This document shows positions 8,554 through 17,981 of a DNA stretch of 64,000 bases, in pieces. The position numbers and the translations under genes were made by a program. The notes beneath the pieces were generated by a model. The model ran no database searches. It was not told the DNA's origin and saw only the letters and a program-made list of their open reading frames with translations. Position 1 is the stretch's first letter; the number at the start of each line of letters is the position of its first letter. The stretch comes from Bradyrhizobium diazoefficiens (GTDB lineage Bacteria; Pseudomonadota; Alphaproteobacteria; Rhizobiales; Xanthobacteraceae). The stretch covers positions 1,299,001 to 1,363,000 of the forward strand of contig NZ_CP067100.1 in NCBI RefSeq assembly GCF_016616235.1, read 5' to 3'.

Positions 8554-9282
8554 ATGTATGTCACCGCCGCCGAGAGCCGGGTCCTTGGTCGCATCTTCGG
8601 GCTGTTGTCCGAAGATATGGCCGAGCACGAGGTGCGCGAGGCGATCGCAGATCATCTGCTCGAACTGCTGCAGGCCGATTATTATGCCTCCTTCGTCTGG
8701 CAGGAGGCATCGAAGACGTTTGGCAAGGCGGTGATCCTGAACATGGACCCGCGCAACGTCGCGAACTACGACGCCTATTTCCAGTATCACGATCCCATCA
8801 CCTTCAAGCTCCAGGCGCGGCGCGAAGCGACCCTGGTGACGCAGGTGATGCCGCAGCGCGACCTCATGCGGACCGAGTTCTTCAATGATTTCCTCGCCCG
8901 CGACGGACTTCACTGGGGCGTCAACGCCTACAGCTTCGTCGGCAATCGCAACATCGGCGATGTCAGGATCTGGCGCGGCCGCCGGCGGGAGAATTTCGAC
9001 GCTCATGCGCTGGAGTTGCTGCGCCTGATCGAGCCGGCATTCACCGGCGCGCTTACACGTGCCGACGGCGGTGCTGCCGGGGCCGACGAGTCGCCGGTGC
9101 TCAGGCTGTCGGTTCGCGAGTTCGAGATCGCGCGCATGATCGCCGACGATCTCAGCGACAAGGAGATCGCGCGCAGGCTCCAGGTCGAGGTGTCAACCGT
9201 GCGCACCTACCTGAAGCGCATTTTCGACAAGCTCGGCGTCCGCCGCCGCAGTGGCGTCGCCGGCTTGCTGTCGCGGCATTAG
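8554..9282 (+). CDS. LuxR-family transcriptional regulator
   Basis: A 242-residue regulator. Residues about 1-160 form a sensor-like region with aromatic patches (ADYYASFVW, LHWGVNAYSFV) that I cannot assign to a ligand. Residues about 178-240 form a LuxR helix-turn-helix (SVREFEIARMIADDLSDKEI, then VSTVRTYLKRIFDKLGV). No receiver domain is present, so it is not a classical response regulator, and no LuxI-type synthase is nearby. The gene stands alone, 57 nt after the LysR gene, and is followed by a repeat with two palindromes. Confidence 0.85.
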   Translation: MYVTAAESRVLGRIFGLLSEDMAEHEVREAIADHLLELLQADYYASFVWQEASKTFGKAVILNMDPRNVANYDAYFQYHDPITFKLQARREATLVTQVMPQRDLMRTEFFNDFLARDGLHWGVNAYSFVGNRNIGDVRIWRGRRRENFDAHALELLRLIEPAFTGALTRADGGAAGADESPVLRLSVREFEIARMIADDLSDKEIARRLQVEVSTVRTYLKRIFDKLGVRRRSGVAGLLSRH

Positions 9283-9379
9283 CATGATCCGGAAAAGTGC
9301 GCAGCGGTTTTCCGAAAAGATCATGCTTAAGCAAAGAGCTAAAGCGCGATGGCGATGCATCCTAATAGCATCGCGCTTT
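9283..9379. repeat. Double-palindrome repeat, GCATGATCCGGAAAA family
   Basis: The first palindrome runs from GCATGATC at 9283 to GATCATGC. The second pairs TAAAGCGCGAT with ATCGCGCTTTA and reaches the amidase stop codon. I recall this as a common intergenic element of Bradyrhizobium. It sits between convergent genes and could end transcription on both strands. Confidence 0.7.
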
Positions 9380-10898
9380 AGCGCGTCGGCGGCGGTAGCC
9401 GGCCAAACACCTTCTCCACCGCCATTCCGATCGCGAGCAGCCGGCGGTCGCTTCCGGCCGGTCCATCGAGCTCGAGACCGACGGGCAGTTTGCTGGAGGC
9501 GCCCAGCGCGACCGGAATCTGGATGCCGGGAACGCCGGCATTGCTGCCGGGATCGGTGTTCTTGATGAAGAGTAGGAAGTTCGGCAAGCTGCTGGAATCG
9601 GGATTCGAGGCGATCGCGACCTTCGGTGTGGTCGGGAAGGCGATGGCGTCGAGCTTGTTCCTGGCAAAGGTGTCCCGATAGAGCGCCTGCAGCGCAGGAC
9701 GCGCGGTCTTGATCGCAGCGTCATAAGCGGGCTTGCCATCCACCACGCTATTGTCGGGGCCAGGCAATTTGCGCGGGATCACCAGGCCGTCATAGGTGCC
9801 CTTCACGTCAGGGCTCGCAATCTCCTTGGCCAGCGCCTCGATGGTGAGACCGGTGCCGGTGTGCTTGAGATAGGCGACCATGTCGTCGTTGGCCTCGTAG
9901 ATCGCCACGGGAAAGCTGACCTTCCCGTTGAGGTCGTCGAGCTCAGGCATCTCGATATCGACCACGGTCGCGCCCTGAGCCTTGAGCTTGTCGATCGCCG
10001 CGCGGAAGGCGGCGTCGGTATCGCCATCGAGATTGGCCAGCATGGACTTCACCACGCCGATGCGCACCTGCCTCAGATCGGCGGGTGCGATCGCCCCGCC
10101 ACCTGCGATGACGCGGTCGAGCGCCGCGACGTCCGTCATGGTGGCGGCCATCGGGCCTGCGGTGTCGCGGGTGTGGGAGATCGGCGCGATGCCCTGTTGC
10201 GGATAGCGGCCGACAGTCGGCCGCAGCGAGGCACAGCCGTTGAGTGCGCAAGGAATCCGGACCGATCCGCCGGTATCGGTGCCGAGGCCCGCAGTCACGA
10301 TCCTGGCGCCGATCGCCGCGGCCGTTCCGGAAGAGGAGCCGCCGGCGATCTTGCCGGTGTCATAGGCGTTGCGGACACCGGGCTCGCTGCCGGTCTTGAA
10401 GCCGGCATTGTAGCCGGAGATACCGAAGGCCAGCTCGTGCATGTTGGTCTTGCCGATGATGATCGCGCCTGCCGCGCGCAGCCTTGCCGCGACCGGTGCG
10501 TCCGTCTTCGGCACGAAGCTCTTGAGTGCCGGCGTGCCGGCGCTGGAAGGCAGTCCCGCGACTTCGATGTTGTCCTTGATCACGATCGGCACGCCGCCAA
10601 GGGGCTTGCACGCACCCTTCTTGCGCTTGGCATCGAAGGTTTCGGCGGCCTTCATGGCGCCGGCCTCATCGAGCGTGATGAAGGCGTTGAGATTGGCGCT
10701 GGCCTTGGCGCGCGCGAGCGCCGCCGATGTCAGCGCCTTGCTGGTGATCTTGCCGGCACACAGCTCGCCGGCGGCCTGGGTCATCGTCAGCTGGTCGAGA
10801 TCGATCGCCGGCTGCGCCAAGGCGGGTGCCGGCAACGTGGCAGCAGACAGGATAAGGCTTGCGATGGCTGAATTCAGCGAGAAAGGTCTGCGTTCCAT
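9378..10898 (-). CDS. Exported amidase (amidase signature family)
   Basis: A 506-residue amidase-signature hydrolase with a Sec-type signal peptide (hydrophobic core followed by PAPALAQ, cleavage near residue 29). The catalytic Ser-cisSer-Lys triad is visible: Lys in [10 protein letters not shown], the cis-Ser in GGSSSGT, and the nucleophile in GTDTGGSVR. It hydrolyses an amide bond in the periplasm; the substrate is not evident. ATG 10898 is chosen for the GGGGAG ribosome site just upstream. GatA is excluded by the signal peptide and the lack of gatB or gatC. It lies 102 nt downstream of the indolepyruvate oxidoreductase gene, with a hairpin between. Confidence 0.88.
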   Translation of the reverse strand: MERRPFSLNSAIASLILSAATLPAPALAQPAIDLDQLTMTQAAGELCAGKITSKALTSAALARAKASANLNAFITLDEAGAMKAAETFDAKRKKGACKPLGGVPIVIKDNIEVAGLPSSAGTPALKSFVPKTDAPVAARLRAAGAIIIGKTNMHELAFGISGYNAGFKTGSEPGVRNAYDTGKIAGGSSSGTAAAIGARIVTAGLGTDTGGSVRIPCALNGCASLRPTVGRYPQQGIAPISHTRDTAGPMAATMTDVAALDRVIAGGGAIAPADLRQVRIGVVKSMLANLDGDTDAAFRAAIDKLKAQGATVVDIEMPELDDLNGKVSFPVAIYEANDDMVAYLKHTGTGLTIEALAKEIASPDVKGTYDGLVIPRKLPGPDNSVVDGKPAYDAAIKTARPALQALYRDTFARNKLDAIAFPTTPKVAIASNPDSSSLPNFLLFIKNTDPGSNAGVPGIQIPVALGASSKLPVGLELDGPAGSDRRLLAIGMAVEKVFGRLPPPTR

Positions 10899-10922
10899 GA
10901 GGCTCCCCATCGTGAAAGGGTC

Positions 10923-10963
10923 AGGACAGAAGCTTACCCCGCCGGCGGGGTGGCGCCTGTCCT
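10923..10963. promoter_or_regulatory. Nested hairpin between oxidoreductase and amidase genes
   Basis: A perfect 16-nt palindrome, ACCCCGCCGGCGGGGT (10936-10951), is enclosed by arms AGGACAG (10923-10929) and CTGTCCT (10957-10963). On the minus strand, in the direction of both flanking genes, no T-run follows. It may be an mRNA-end stabiliser, a processing site or an operator rather than a terminator. Confidence 0.5.
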
Positions 10964-11000
10964 CATTTTTGGGGACGCGGGCGCCGGTTCTCGGGAGCGC

Positions 11001-14000
11001 TCAGGCCGCCCGGGCCCACGGCGGCTGCGCCAGTCGCGAGCCGATGTCGGCCTTGACCTTTGCAATCGCGGCATCCTTCACCGGGCCGTAGCCGCGGATG
11101 TCCATTGGGGCCTTGGCGATTGCGACGATGTCCGGCAATCTATCGGCATCGAGGCGGGCGAGCATCGTCTCGATCAACCCTTCATACCAGGTGATCAGCC
11201 CGCGCTCTGCGCGCCGCTCGGCGCTGTAACCGAACGGGTCGAACGGCGTTCCGCGCAATCCCTTCAACCGCGCCAGTACGGCGAGCGGTGTCTGGATCCA
11301 CTGGCCGAAGGCGCGCTTGCGCGGGCGGCCGCGGGCGTCGCGTTGGGAGGACAGGAACGGCGGGGCGAGGTGATACTGGACGCTGAAGCCGTCCTCGAAC
11401 TCGCGCTTCAGTTCCTCGCGGAAGCCGCTCTGCATGTGCAGGCGCGCCACCTCGTACTCGTCCTTGTAAGCCATCAGCTTGAACAGGGCGCGCGCAACCG
11501 CCTCGGTCAGCGCCGTGCTATTCAGGGCCGTTTCGGCGTTGCGGACCTTCGTGACGATCGTCCGATAGCGCGCCGCATAAGCTTCGTCCTGATAGGCGGT
11601 GAGGAAATCGGCGCGGCGGTCGATGAGCCGGTCGAGCGTCTCGGCCTTGGGCGCCTCGTCCGTCTTCGGCAAAAAGTCAGGATCGGCGGCGGCAATCCGG
11701 CCCCAGGCAAAAGCCTGCTTGTTGCGCTCGACCGCGACGCCGTTGAGCTCGATCGCGCGCAGGAGCGCGGACAGCGACACCGGCACCAATCCGTGCTGCC
11801 AGGCAAAGCCCAGCATGATGATGTTGGCATAGACGGCGTCGCCGAGCAGCCGCTCGGCCAGCGCATTGGCGTTGATGGTGTCGAGATTGTTCTCACCGAC
11901 GACTTGGCTGATCGCGCGCAGGCGGGCGGGCGCAGCCAGATCGGCATCGCGGAAACGGACGACGTCGCCGGTCGGCATCTCCGCGGTATTCACGGCAGCG
12001 CGGGTGCCGCGGCGGTAGGTGCCGGACGCCTTGGGCGAAGAGCTGACGACGAGATCGCAGCCGATCAGCGCATCGGCTGCGCCCTGATCGATACGGACCT
12101 GATGCAGCGCGTCCGGGGATGCCGCGAGCCGGATATAGCTCAGCACCGGACCGAACTTCTGGGCAAAGCCGGTGAAGTCGAGCACGGAAACGCCGCTTCG
12201 TTCGAGGTGCGCGGCCATGCCGATCAGCGCGCCGACCGTGATCACGCCGGTGCCGCCGACGCCGGTCACGAGCAAATCGTAGGGACGGTCGAGCGTTGCA
12301 GAGGCGGGCAGGGGAAGATCGGCAGCGCGGCCGATTGCGTCGATCTCACTGGCGCTTTTCCTCCGGCGCGTGGCGCCTTCGACGGTCACAAAACTCGGGC
12401 AGAAGCCGTTGAGGCAGGAGAAATCCTTGTTGCAGGCCGACAGATTGATCCGGCGCTTGCGGCCGAACGGCGTCTCCTTCGGCTCGACGCTGAGGCAATT
12501 GGACTCCACCGAGCAATCGCCGCAGCCTTCGCAGACGAGATCGTTGATATAGGCAAACCGCCTGGGGTCGGCCATCTGGCCGCGCTTGCGGCGGCGCCGC
12601 TTCTCGGTGGCGCAGGTCTGCTGGTAGATCAGCACCGAGACGCCGGGGACCTCACGGAGCTCGCGCTGCACCGCGTCCATGTCTTCGCGTGGGTGGACCG
12701 TGACGCCGATCGGCAGGTCTGCCGGAGAGAACTGCGCGGGATCGTCCGAGACCAGCGCGATGCGCGCGACACCTTCGGCCCGGACGCTGTGCGCGATGGC
12801 ATGGACGCTGACAGGGCCATCGACCGGTTGGCCTCCGGTCATCGCCACGGCGTCATTGAACAAGATTTTGTAAGTGATGTTGGTTTTGGCTGCGATCGCC
12901 TGGCGAATTGCCATCGAGCCCGAGTGATAATAAGTACCTTCGCCGAGATTCTGGAAGACGTGCTTGTTGCCGGTAAATCGCGACGATGCCGCCCAGTTCA
13001 CGCCCTCGCCGCCCATCTGGATCAGCGAGGAGGTCTCGCGGTCCATCCAGCTCGCCATGAAATGGCAGCCGATGCCGGCCAGCGCCTTCGAGCCTTCGGG
13101 CACCTTGGTCGAAATGTTGTGTGGGCATCCCGAGCAGAAATACGGCGTGCGTGTCGCACCGGCGACATTGATCGTGGGCGCGGCCTCCGGCATCAAGGCG
13201 GCCGCGCGCGCGGCGAGATTGAGACCCGGAAACATCGGATCGAGCCGGCGCGCGAGCACGCCGGCCACCGCGCGCGGCGACAATTCGCCGATCCAGGAGA
13301 TCAGCCGTGCCCCGCGCTCGTCGTGCTTGCCGACCATGCGCTCGGGCTTCGCACCCGGATAATCGTAGAAATACTCCTTGAACTGGCTTTCGATGATGCC
13401 GCGCTTTTCCTCGACCACGAGGATCTCGCGCTTGCCTTTCACGAATTCCATGGCGTCGTGCAATGCCAGCGGCCAGACCATGCCGACTTTGTAGATGTCG
13501 ATGCCGATGCTGCGGCAGGCGGCCTCATCGAGGCCCATCAGCCGCAACGCCTCCATCAGGTCGAGATGCGCCTTGCCGGTCGTGACGATGCCGTAGCTGG
13601 CATGGGGGATGTCGTAGATGTGGCGATCGATCGGATTGGCCTTGGCAAAGGCGTAGACCGCGTGCTTCTTCGCCTCCAGCCGCTCCTCGATCTGCGGCCC
13701 CGGCAAATCGGGCCAGCGATAGTGCAGGCCGCCCAGTGGCGGCATGAAATCCGGCGTGCGGAAGAGGCGCGGCGGACGCAGCGCGACGGAGGCGCCGGAC
13801 TCGACGATTTCCGAGATTGCCTTGAAGCCGACCCACATGCCGGAGAAGCGGCTCAGCGCATAGCCATATTCGCCGAATTCGAGATATTCGCCGACGCTGG
13901 CCGGATGCAGCGTCGGCATGAACCAGCTCATGAAGGCAACATCGGACTGGTGCGGCATCGAGGAGGAGACGCAGCCATGGTCGTCGCCGGCGACCACCAG

Positions 14001-14432
14001 CACGCCGCCATGTGGCGAGGAGCCGTAGGCGTTGCCGTGCTTGAGTGCATCGCCTGACCGGTCGACGCCGGGGCCCTTGCCATACCAGAGTCCGAACACG
14101 CCATCGACCTCGCGATCCGCCTGTGTTTCCACCTGCTGCGAGCCGAGCACGGCCGTTGCCGCGAGGTCCTCGTTCACTGCGGGGAGAAATTCGATGCGGT
14201 CTCGCTTCAATCGCTCCTGGATGCGCCACAATTCGAGATCGATGCCGCCGAGCGGTGAGCCGCGATAGCCCGAGATGAAGCCCGCGGTGTTGAGGCCGCT
14301 CGCGCGGTCGCGCCTGATCTGGTCGAGCGCGATGCGGACGATCGCCTGCGTGCCCGTGAGGAAGACGCGGCCCGCCTCGCGGTCGTAGCGGTCGGAGAGT
14401 TCATAGGTGTCGAGTGACGGAATGGCGTCCAT
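11001..14432 (-). CDS. Indolepyruvate ferredoxin oxidoreductase, fused alpha/beta type
   Basis: A 1143-residue fusion enzyme for oxidative decarboxylation of aryl-2-oxo acids (indolepyruvate, phenylpyruvate) to acyl-CoA with reduction of a ferredoxin-type carrier. The N-terminal part has SGYRGSPLGG near residue 50; YFCSGCPHN near 430 and the GGEGVNW/GEGTYYHSG region belong to the thiamine-diphosphate domain. A Cys cluster, CEGCGDCSVESNC near 637, is followed by further Cys residues, and a gamma-like domain starts at TGVGGTGV near 724. ATG 14432 is chosen for a GGGAGG site 6 nt upstream. A divergent Lrp/AsnC regulator and an intervening dyad suggest control by amino acids. Confidence 0.88.
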   Translation of the reverse strand: MDAIPSLDTYELSDRYDREAGRVFLTGTQAIVRIALDQIRRDRASGLNTAGFISGYRGSPLGGIDLELWRIQERLKRDRIEFLPAVNEDLAATAVLGSQQVETQADREVDGVFGLWYGKGPGVDRSGDALKHGNAYGSSPHGGVLVVAGDDHGCVSSSMPHQSDVAFMSWFMPTLHPASVGEYLEFGEYGYALSRFSGMWVGFKAISEIVESGASVALRPPRLFRTPDFMPPLGGLHYRWPDLPGPQIEERLEAKKHAVYAFAKANPIDRHIYDIPHASYGIVTTGKAHLDLMEALRLMGLDEAACRSIGIDIYKVGMVWPLALHDAMEFVKGKREILVVEEKRGIIESQFKEYFYDYPGAKPERMVGKHDERGARLISWIGELSPRAVAGVLARRLDPMFPGLNLAARAAALMPEAAPTINVAGATRTPYFCSGCPHNISTKVPEGSKALAGIGCHFMASWMDRETSSLIQMGGEGVNWAASSRFTGNKHVFQNLGEGTYYHSGSMAIRQAIAAKTNITYKILFNDAVAMTGGQPVDGPVSVHAIAHSVRAEGVARIALVSDDPAQFSPADLPIGVTVHPREDMDAVQRELREVPGVSVLIYQQTCATEKRRRRKRGQMADPRRFAYINDLVCEGCGDCSVESNCLSVEPKETPFGRKRRINLSACNKDFSCLNGFCPSFVTVEGATRRRKSASEIDAIGRAADLPLPASATLDRPYDLLVTGVGGTGVITVGALIGMAAHLERSGVSVLDFTGFAQKFGPVLSYIRLAASPDALHQVRIDQGAADALIGCDLVVSSSPKASGTYRRGTRAAVNTAEMPTGDVVRFRDADLAAPARLRAISQVVGENNLDTINANALAERLLGDAVYANIIMLGFAWQHGLVPVSLSALLRAIELNGVAVERNKQAFAWGRIAAADPDFLPKTDEAPKAETLDRLIDRRADFLTAYQDEAYAARYRTIVTKVRNAETALNSTALTEAVARALFKLMAYKDEYEVARLHMQSGFREELKREFEDGFSVQYHLAPPFLSSQRDARGRPRKRAFGQWIQTPLAVLARLKGLRGTPFDPFGYSAERRAERGLITWYEGLIETMLARLDADRLPDIVAIAKAPMDIRGYGPVKDAAIAKVKADIGSRLAQPPWARAA

Positions 14433-14521
14433 GCGGACCTCCCGCGGCATCCCTGCCGATCAGCGGAGGTTAGGCCCGGGCGGCTGGCAGGTTCTACCTA
14501 TTTTCCCCCAAGCGGTGACTA

Positions 14522-14581
14522 TTCTGGTAACTTTGCCCGATACAGCGCAAGTTTCGGTAGAATATACCAGACCGGTGAACC
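14522..14581. promoter_or_regulatory. Lrp/AsnC-type operator dyads in a divergent promoter
   Basis: TCTGGTA (14524-14529 region) and TACCAGA (14575-14581) are exact inverted copies, and GGTAGAATATACC (14566-14578) is an internal dyad. They lie in the 151-nt gap between the oxidoreductase gene and its divergent Lrp-family regulator, as expected for an autoregulated Lrp-type operator (inferred). Confidence 0.5.
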
Positions 14582-14583
14582 CC

Positions 14584-15039
14584 ATGATCGAAGACCATGA
14601 CGCCTTGATCCTCGCCCATCTCCAGAAGGACGGCCGTGCCACCAATCAGCAGCTCGCCGATCAGGTCGGCATGTCCACCTCGGCCTGCTGGCGCCGGGTG
14701 CGCGCGCTGGAGGAGAGCGGCGTCATCCGCGGGTATGCGGCGCTGGTCGCGCGCGAGCGGGCGGGGTTTGCGATGTCGGCCATCCTCCACGTTTCGCTGG
14801 AGCGGCACGATGCCAAATTCGTGGATGAGTTCGTGACCCGGGTGACCCGGCGCCGCGAGGTGCTGGAGTGCTTTGCGACCACGGGCGATGCAGACTACCA
14901 TCTGCGCGTGGTCGTGCGGGACATGGCGGCCTACAACCGCTTCCTCGACGAGTTCATGTTCCGCATCCCCGGCATCCGCTACGTCCGCAGCAACGTGGTG
15001 CTGAAGGAGATCAAGACCGGCGTGGCGCTGCCGTTTTGA
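14584..15039 (+). CDS. Lrp/AsnC-family transcriptional regulator
   Basis: A 151-residue regulator with an N-terminal winged helix (ILAHLQKDGRATNQQLAD, then MSTSACWRRVRALEESGVI) and a C-terminal RAM ligand-binding domain with the expected TTGDADYHLRVVV strand. ATG 14584 opens the family-like sequence; the frame continues upstream without similarity. It is divergent from the indolepyruvate oxidoreductase gene, and dyads in the shared promoter make that gene its likely target, perhaps sensing an aromatic amino acid (inferred). Confidence 0.9.
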   Translation: MIEDHDALILAHLQKDGRATNQQLADQVGMSTSACWRRVRALEESGVIRGYAALVARERAGFAMSAILHVSLERHDAKFVDEFVTRVTRRREVLECFATTGDADYHLRVVVRDMAAYNRFLDEFMFRIPGIRYVRSNVVLKEIKTGVALPF

Positions 15040-15135
15040 GGCAGCATGATGCGGTCGCAATTGCTGCGAAAAGGGATTCTGACGAAGCGATTGGCGTTCT
15101 CGTCACCGCGTGGCGGATTGCGATCCTCGCGCGCA

Positions 15136-15639
15136 TCATACTGCTTTTGCTTCGGATCCGGTCCTCAGCAGAATCGTGAAGACAAGAACATGGCTGACGA
15201 GCAACAGCGGCACATAAAGGGCCGGAAGATAGATGCCGGCGCCGAACAGGCCTGGATCCTGGATTTTCGTCACGCCCATGTAGTACGCATTCAGCAGATC
15301 CAGCGTCCCCCAGACGTTGAAGATCCAGACGATCGGAACGGCGACCGACCAGCGCCAGGAGAGCGCTGCCATTGAGGCGAGCGCGAGGGTGGCTGCGATG
15401 AGATCGCCCCAGCCGACCTCGGCGGCGAAATCGGGGCTCAACTGTGCAGATACGAAGCCGGCCACCATGAAGTTCATGCCCAGGAATCTGAACGCGTTGA
15501 AGGCTGCGAGAAGCCTCAAGGCGTCATAGCGCGGCATCGCGCGGAGTGCCGGCCAGACGTAGATGGCGGCCACCACCGCGCTTGTCAGGAAGGCACCGGC
15601 GACGCTCAGCACGAATGGAAGATTGAAGCTCGGTGGCAC
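15136..15639 (-). CDS. Small integral membrane protein of unknown function
   Basis: A 167-residue, very hydrophobic protein with about five membrane segments (VLSVAGAFLTSAVVAAIYVW; a segment around FRFLGMNFMVAGF; a central pair near residues 78-112; and a C-terminal YVPLLLVSHVLVFTILL). I recognise no family. It ends with a short charged tail. A gene for a small secreted protein lies upstream on the same strand (63 nt gap), so the two may be co-expressed. Confidence 0.7.
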   Translation of the reverse strand: MPPSFNLPFVLSVAGAFLTSAVVAAIYVWPALRAMPRYDALRLLAAFNAFRFLGMNFMVAGFVSAQLSPDFAAEVGWGDLIAATLALASMAALSWRWSVAVPIVWIFNVWGTLDLLNAYYMGVTKIQDPGLFGAGIYLPALYVPLLLVSHVLVFTILLRTGSEAKAV

Positions 15640-15702
15640 TTTGGGATCTCCTTGCCATCTGTCTGATCGGGAGATATCGAAACGGCTCGAGGCCGCGGAC
15701 GC

Positions 15703-16134
15703 TCAGGGTTTCATCATGAGCAGGCGGAGCGGCATCAGCGGGCCGATTGCGATGTATTCGTGGTCCACGAGATCCTGCTTGGCCAGCGGCAGGCCATCCA
15801 TGATCGCGTGTCCCTCGGCAACGTCCTTGACGTTCAGCAGGAACAAGGCGCCGCGCCCATCGGACCGCGAATACCATTCTCGAACCATCCCATTGAGGTA
15901 GAGCTGAACTGTCTGCCTGACTTCGTCGGGCATGACGGCCGTCACCTGTTCGCGGGTGATGCCCGGCTTGACGGTCAGGATGACCATGACGCCAGTCGTC
16001 GGCGATGTCGCTTGTGCTTGCGGTTGCGCTTGGGCATGGGATGAATCAGCCATGGAAGTAGCACCTGTCAGTGTGAGGGTGAGGGCCAAGATGACGTTCG
16101 AGGCGACGTCGCGGATTGTCTTCATCGGCTTCAT
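15703..16134 (-). CDS. Small exported protein, muconolactone-isomerase/YciI-like fold
   Basis: A protein of about 143 residues with an apparent signal peptide (VILALTLTLTGATSMA) and a Gln/Ala-rich stretch, then a compact domain starting VMVILTVKPGITREQVTAV and including VREWYSRSDGRGALFLLNVK. The pattern resembles the dimeric ferredoxin-like alpha/beta-barrel group (muconolactone isomerase or YciI), but assignment is tentative. ATG 16134 and ATG 16125 are both possible; the GGAG upstream is too close to the first and rather far from the second. It is divergent from a LysR gene, which may regulate it. Confidence 0.65.
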   Translation of the reverse strand: MKPMKTIRDVASNVILALTLTLTGATSMADSSHAQAQPQAQATSPTTGVMVILTVKPGITREQVTAVMPDEVRQTVQLYLNGMVREWYSRSDGRGALFLLNVKDVAEGHAIMDGLPLAKQDLVDHEYIAIGPLMPLRLLMMKP

Positions 16135-16258
16135 GTCTCCGGTCACGGCGGTCGCCTTGATGTCGCCGGTGCCGCCGCAGCGAGCGGTACGGCTTATCAG
16201 CAATTCGGATTTAAGACCGCTTTCCGCGCGCGACTATTCGCGATAATGTTGACAGGCT

Positions 16259-17179
16259 ATGAAGCAAAACTTCACAGTCAGGCAGGGCGCGCTCGACGGC
16301 GTGGAGGCGTTCCTCAGCGTCGCCCAGCACCGCAGTTTCCGCCGGGCGGCAACTGCGCTCGGCGTCACGCCATCGGCCATCAGCCAGGCGGTACGTGCCC
16401 TCGAGGCGCGCCTCGGCGCCGCGCTCTTCATCCGCACCACGCGCAGCGTCGGTCTCACTGAAGCCGGCGAAAGATTCCTTGCCCGTGCACGACCTGCCTT
16501 CGAGGAGCTTATCGCGGCAAGCGGGGCAGCGCGAGAGCTCGGCCAGCGGCCGGCCGGGCTGCTACGCCTCACCGTACCGCGCTCGGTCGTGCCGATCCTG
16601 CTGGAGCCGCTGGTGGCCTCGTTCTGCCAAGCGTTTCCCGAGATCGAGGTGGAGCTTGCCGCAAGCGAAGAGCTGGTCGACCTTGCAGCCGAAGGTTTTG
16701 ATGCCGGCATCAGGCTGGGCCAGTTCATCGCTCCTGATATGGTCGCGGTGCGCCTGACCAAGCCGTTGCCTCTCGTCATCGTCGGCAGCCCGGCTTACCT
16801 CGCCCGCCGCGGCCGGCCCGAGCGCCCGGACGATCTGCGCGAGCATGCATGCTTGAGATTGCGACGATCGAACGGTGCGTTTGCATCATGGTCGCTCGAC
16901 GACAAAGGCCATCCGATCGAGATTGTCGTTTCGGGACCTTTCATCGCCAACGACTTTCCGACGATGCTCGGAGCCGCCATCGAAGGCGTGGGTCTTGCGC
17001 AGGTGCCCGCGCCGCTGGCCACCGGCGCTGTCACGGCAGGAAAGCTGGTCCACGTGCTGGAGCAGTTCTCGCCGATGACGCCGGGTGTGTTCCTCTACTA
17101 TCCCGGTCACCGGCAGATCATGCCGAAGCTGCGGGCCTTCATCGACCATGTGAAGGGCCGCTCAGGGGCCGCGAGTTGA
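16259..17179 (+). CDS. LysR-family transcriptional regulator
   Basis: A 306-residue LysR regulator: helix-turn-helix at residues about 13-70 (VEAFLSVAQHRSFRRAATAL, then LEARLGAALFIRTTRSVGLT), followed by a periplasmic-binding-like effector domain with FPEIEVELAASEELVDLAAE. It is divergent from the small secreted-protein gene at 15703-16134. Its stop codon is one base from that of the FAH-family gene on the other strand, so a target in the catabolic operon beyond is possible but not implied by promoter position. Confidence 0.9.
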   Translation: MKQNFTVRQGALDGVEAFLSVAQHRSFRRAATALGVTPSAISQAVRALEARLGAALFIRTTRSVGLTEAGERFLARARPAFEELIAASGAARELGQRPAGLLRLTVPRSVVPILLEPLVASFCQAFPEIEVELAASEELVDLAAEGFDAGIRLGQFIAPDMVAVRLTKPLPLVIVGSPAYLARRGRPERPDDLREHACLRLRRSNGAFASWSLDDKGHPIEIVVSGPFIANDFPTMLGAAIEGVGLAQVPAPLATGAVTAGKLVHVLEQFSPMTPGVFLYYPGHRQIMPKLRAFIDHVKGRSGAAS

Positions 17180-17180
17180 T

Positions 17181-17966
17181 CTACCGCCCTTCCCGCACGA
17201 ACCTGTTTCGCAACGTTCCGATGCCGGTGATGTCGATCTCCACGACATCGCCGTGCTTAATATCAGGCGAGGCACCATCCGTGCCCATCCAGATCACATC
17301 GCCGGGCCACAGCGTAAAATACTTCGTCAGCTCGACCAGGAACGGCACCACACCAAAAATCATGTCGCCGGTCGCGAAGCGGTTGGTCTCCCGGCCGTTG
17401 ACCCGGACGACCGTTTCCATTTTGTCGAGATCCGCCTCGGTCTCGATCCACGGGCCCATCGGCTTGAACGTGTCGGCGTTCTTCGCGCGCCACAGGCCGC
17501 GATCGGCCTTCTGCCAGGAGCGCTCGCTGACGTCGTTGCCGATGGTGTAGCCGAACACGCAGTCCATCGCGTTATCAGGGTTAAGGTGCTTCACCTTCTT
17601 GCCGATGACAACGACGAGCTCGCCCTCATAGTGGATCTTCTCGGTCGCGAAGGACGGGATCACGACATCCTCGTCATGTGCGATCAGCGCGTTCTGCGCG
17701 CGATAGCCGATCTCGGGCCGGTCAGGCACCGCCGGAATCTCGCCGCGCTTGTCGGCCGCCTCCTTGAGGTGCTTCAGATAGTTCAGGCCGACGCAATAGA
17801 AGGTGCGCGGGATCAGCGGCAGCTCGATCTTGACGTTGCTGAGCGGATACGTGCGTGAGGTGCGCTGGCATTCACCGAGCGGATCGCCATCGACCGCGAT
17901 CACCTGGTCGTCTTCGATGAAGCCCCAGGAGGTTTTGCCGGAGGCGGTGAATTTCAGCCAGCGCAT
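17181..17966 (-). CDS. Fumarylacetoacetate hydrolase family protein
   Basis: A 261-residue enzyme of the FAH superfamily, which cleaves C-C bonds or isomerises beta-keto acid intermediates in aromatic and related degradation. Metal ligands are seen in HYEGELVVVIG (near residues 110-120) and in the following GNDVSERSWQ; the C-terminal half has GPWIETEADL and the typical GDVIWMGTDGASPDIKHGD loop. It is the last of three same-strand genes, starting 15 nt after the flavin monooxygenase stop. The exact substrate cannot be told; fumarylpyruvate-like or HHDD-isomerase-like roles fit. Confidence 0.88.
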   Translation of the reverse strand: MRWLKFTASGKTSWGFIEDDQVIAVDGDPLGECQRTSRTYPLSNVKIELPLIPRTFYCVGLNYLKHLKEAADKRGEIPAVPDRPEIGYRAQNALIAHDEDVVIPSFATEKIHYEGELVVVIGKKVKHLNPDNAMDCVFGYTIGNDVSERSWQKADRGLWRAKNADTFKPMGPWIETEADLDKMETVVRVNGRETNRFATGDMIFGVVPFLVELTKYFTLWPGDVIWMGTDGASPDIKHGDVVEIDITGIGTLRNRFVREGR

Positions 17967-17981
17967 GGCGTGTCCTTGCTG

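Noticed and set aside
10950..14057. A very long open frame (about 1035 codons) on the plus strand opposite the oxidoreductase gene
   Set aside because: It is in antisense register to a strong, motif-rich enzyme and encodes repetitive Arg/His/Gly-rich sequence without domains; such frames are expected in GC-rich DNA.
15040..15135. GCATGATGCGGTCGCA resembling the start of the 9283 repeat
   Set aside because: No matching inverted arm follows.
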